64,000 nt of DNA from UKL13-3 sp044353855 (lineage in GTDB: Bacteria > Bacteroidota > Bacteroidia > UKL13-3). The notes under the pieces were generated by a model, which saw only the letters and a program-made list of their open reading frames with translations, ran no database searches and was not told where the DNA came from. The stretch is from positions 124,001 to 188,000 of the forward strand of contig JBILBF010000001.1 of NCBI GenBank assembly GCA_044353855.1, in the 5' to 3' direction. The stretch's first letter is position 1, and every line of letters starts with the position of its first letter. Shown piece by piece: positions 62,695 through 64,000 of the stretch. The translations under genes were made by a program, and so were the position numbers.

Positions 62695-63918
62695 TTAAAA
62701 AAACTCGCCAATACCAAAATAGTAATTCCAGCTTTCGCTTCCAACAGCCACATCAAATGTTAAATTGGTATTGGAAAACTTATTAAACTTTAACCTTAAC
62801 CCAGCTCCAACACCTGGGGCTATTTTTTCAAAATTACGAGTGGAAGGATTTCGCAACGATTGTGCATTGGCAAATACTGTTGCACCCCACAATCCATTTT
62901 GGGTAAGGTCAAATCTGTATTCGCTTTCAATATAAGCCATCGCATCTCCTCTAAATCTACCTTGGTAATAACCTCTTCCCGAGCGGTAACTAGGATCCCA
63001 TGCTGTAGATGGTAAATCTAAGTATGGTGCTTTACCAGCAAATACATCCCAATAAAAAGACCAAAATGAAATAATATTTTGCCGTTTACGGTTAAATGAA
63101 TGATACAATTTAATATCGGCATACAAACTTTTCCAATTAGATGTGCTTCCCATCCATGTTGGAATATATTTATACATAACTCCTGCATACATTCCTTGTT
63201 GAGGATTTAATGAATTTAACCGTGAATCGAAGGCGGATGTAAAAGATAACCCATTGGACTGTGTAGCTGTTATTCCAGCACCATCATACTGTAAAACGTG
63301 GTTGTATTTTTCGTTTAGTAATTCTTCTTGAATATCATAATGATGATCGAAATGAACACCTCCCCCCATTACCAAATAACTAAACACATTTCTTAATACA
63401 CTTTGGTAAAAACGAATATGCTTATAATTTACAAGTGACGCCTCATTCTTATTACTTCCTGAACCTAAACCATAAGTTGTTTCTGGATAAATGAGGTACT
63501 TATAATCTCCAATAAAATTCCATTTGTTGTTTTTAGTCCAAATATAACTCCGAATGGGGAATACAAATTTTCCATCAAAATTTGTGTACGGAATAAAATA
63601 TATATTAGACGCATTGGTGGTTTGAGGGTCTCCTAGTAAAAAAGTTGCCGTAAAAGCTGTAACAAAAACCAAACCTGTTGCACCTTGAGCAGGACTTACA
63701 GTTGGCAATACAGAAAGCCTAAGCTTTTTGTTTAATCTATCGGGCTTTTCTTCAACACGTTGATTGAAGATTTTTAATTCCCTAAATACATCAATGATAT
63801 CTTTTTGGGAAGAAAAATTTGTTGAATCGATATATCTAACATTTTGAGCTACTAAATCACTTGATATAAAAACAACTATTACTCCAACTTTAATATAACG
63901 AAGTAAGCGTTGAGCCAT
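62695..63918 (-). CDS. Omp85/BamA-TamA-type surface antigen barrel without POTRA domains
   Basis: 407 residues. Signal peptide MAQRLLRYIKVGVIVVFISS...VA then a short N-terminal segment and a barrel of about 16 strands (VFPIRSYIWTKNNKWNFIGD, WKSLYADIKLYHSFNRKRQ). GDAMAYIESEYRFDLTQNGL and APGVGAGLRLKFNKFSNTN are Omp85-like C-terminal strands, ending IGEFF. Only one POTRA-sized space could exist before the barrel. Function unknown; a lipid-transfer or autotransport role cannot be inferred. Confidence 0.78.
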   Translation of the reverse strand: MAQRLLRYIKVGVIVVFISSDLVAQNVRYIDSTNFSSQKDIIDVFRELKIFNQRVEEKPDRLNKKLRLSVLPTVSPAQGATGLVFVTAFTATFLLGDPQTTNASNIYFIPYTNFDGKFVFPIRSYIWTKNNKWNFIGDYKYLIYPETTYGLGSGSNKNEASLVNYKHIRFYQSVLRNVFSYLVMGGGVHFDHHYDIQEELLNEKYNHVLQYDGAGITATQSNGLSFTSAFDSRLNSLNPQQGMYAGVMYKYIPTWMGSTSNWKSLYADIKLYHSFNRKRQNIISFWSFYWDVFAGKAPYLDLPSTAWDPSYRSGRGYYQGRFRGDAMAYIESEYRFDLTQNGLWGATVFANAQSLRNPSTRNFEKIAPGVGAGLRLKFNKFSNTNLTFDVAVGSESWNYYFGIGEFF

Positions 63919-63939
63919 AATTAAAACTGTTATTTTTTG

Positions 63940-64000
63940 TTATTTAACAACAGGCACTATAATCTTACTTTTAATAAGTTGACGTGTAATTGCTCGTGTA
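63940..64000 (-). CDS. C-terminal tail of a further minus-strand gene, partial
   Basis: The last 19 codons before a TAA at 63940 read TRAITRQLIKSKIIVPVVK in one open frame to the window edge. It lies 21 bases upstream of the Omp85-type gene, the spacing of an operon. The stretch is too short to identify. Confidence 0.35.
   Translation of the reverse strand, partial: TRAITRQLIKSKIIVPVVK

Noticed and set aside
1..64000. tRNA, rRNA and riboswitch genes
   Set aside because: The spacers are short and I saw no cloverleaf, GGTTCGA-type arm or known aptamer core; weak RNAs could be missed by eye.

Overview
The window is a chromosomal segment of a low-G+C member of the Bacteroidota. Several things point there: gldH next to a PSP1/RicT gene, a PorE-like OmpA protein, three tandem DUF6089 outer-membrane proteins beside nadK, uppS, bamA and two skp/ompH genes, a TonB-receptor-like beta-barrel with a carboxypeptidase-regulatory N-domain, Bacteroidota-type promoters (TTTG or TTG, about 19 bases, TAnnTTTG), and almost no Shine-Dalgarno sites. 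The exact family cannot be fixed from sequence alone. I saw no rRNA, tRNA, CRISPR array or prophage.

Layout. 1-4744: a large secreted beta-repeat protein (cut by the left edge), divergent from a PorE-like protein of type IX secretion (T9SS) type. 4821-10960: purM, then a sugar-nucleotide block (galE, rfbB, rfbA, phosphoglucose/phosphomannose isomerase, CpsB-type phosphatase). 10957-20062: metabolic and stress genes (pterin dehydratase, gamma carbonic anhydrase, hutI, pentapeptide protein, DUF1304, photolyase, Na+/H+ antiporter, universal stress protein, fused E1 alpha/beta dehydrogenase). 20163-30208: one long minus-strand cluster for envelope assembly (trpG/pabA-like gene, hydrolase, CBS protein, nadK, three DUF6089, uppS, bamA, two skp). 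30317-41810: a surface-polysaccharide locus made of two convergent gene sets (acetyltransferase, methyltransferases, epimerase and glycosyltransferase on plus; glycosyltransferase, asnB, two FkbM methyltransferases, GT11 fucosyltransferase, DUF268 protein and Wzx-like flippase on minus). 41963-48402: rpsO-pnp, a porin and a large TonB-receptor-like barrel. 48406-54656: a second glycan set (pseudo-GT/GT39/TPR protein, GT2, glf, glf-like flavoprotein). 54679-58341: a DUF433/DUF5615 toxin-antitoxin-like pair, holB, ricT, gldH. 58342-60143: a REPtron, that is an intact REP-associated tyrosine transposase flanked by five copies of a palindromic repeat, four upstream and one inverted downstream. 60144-64000: ClC channel, O-methyltransferase, an Omp85-type barrel, and the tail of one more gene.

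Together, the nucleotide-sugar genes at 6-11 kb can feed the glycan loci at 30-42 and 48-55 kb. The bamA/skp/uppS cluster builds the outer membrane that holds these glycans. GldH and the PorE-like protein imply T9SS and perhaps gliding. The most notable non-routine structures are the REPtron, the 97-98 % identical internal repeat in the beta-repeat gene, the three-part GT39 protein, a nested palindrome in front of the polysaccharide locus, and RicT with a regular C-x-x-G-G N-terminus.
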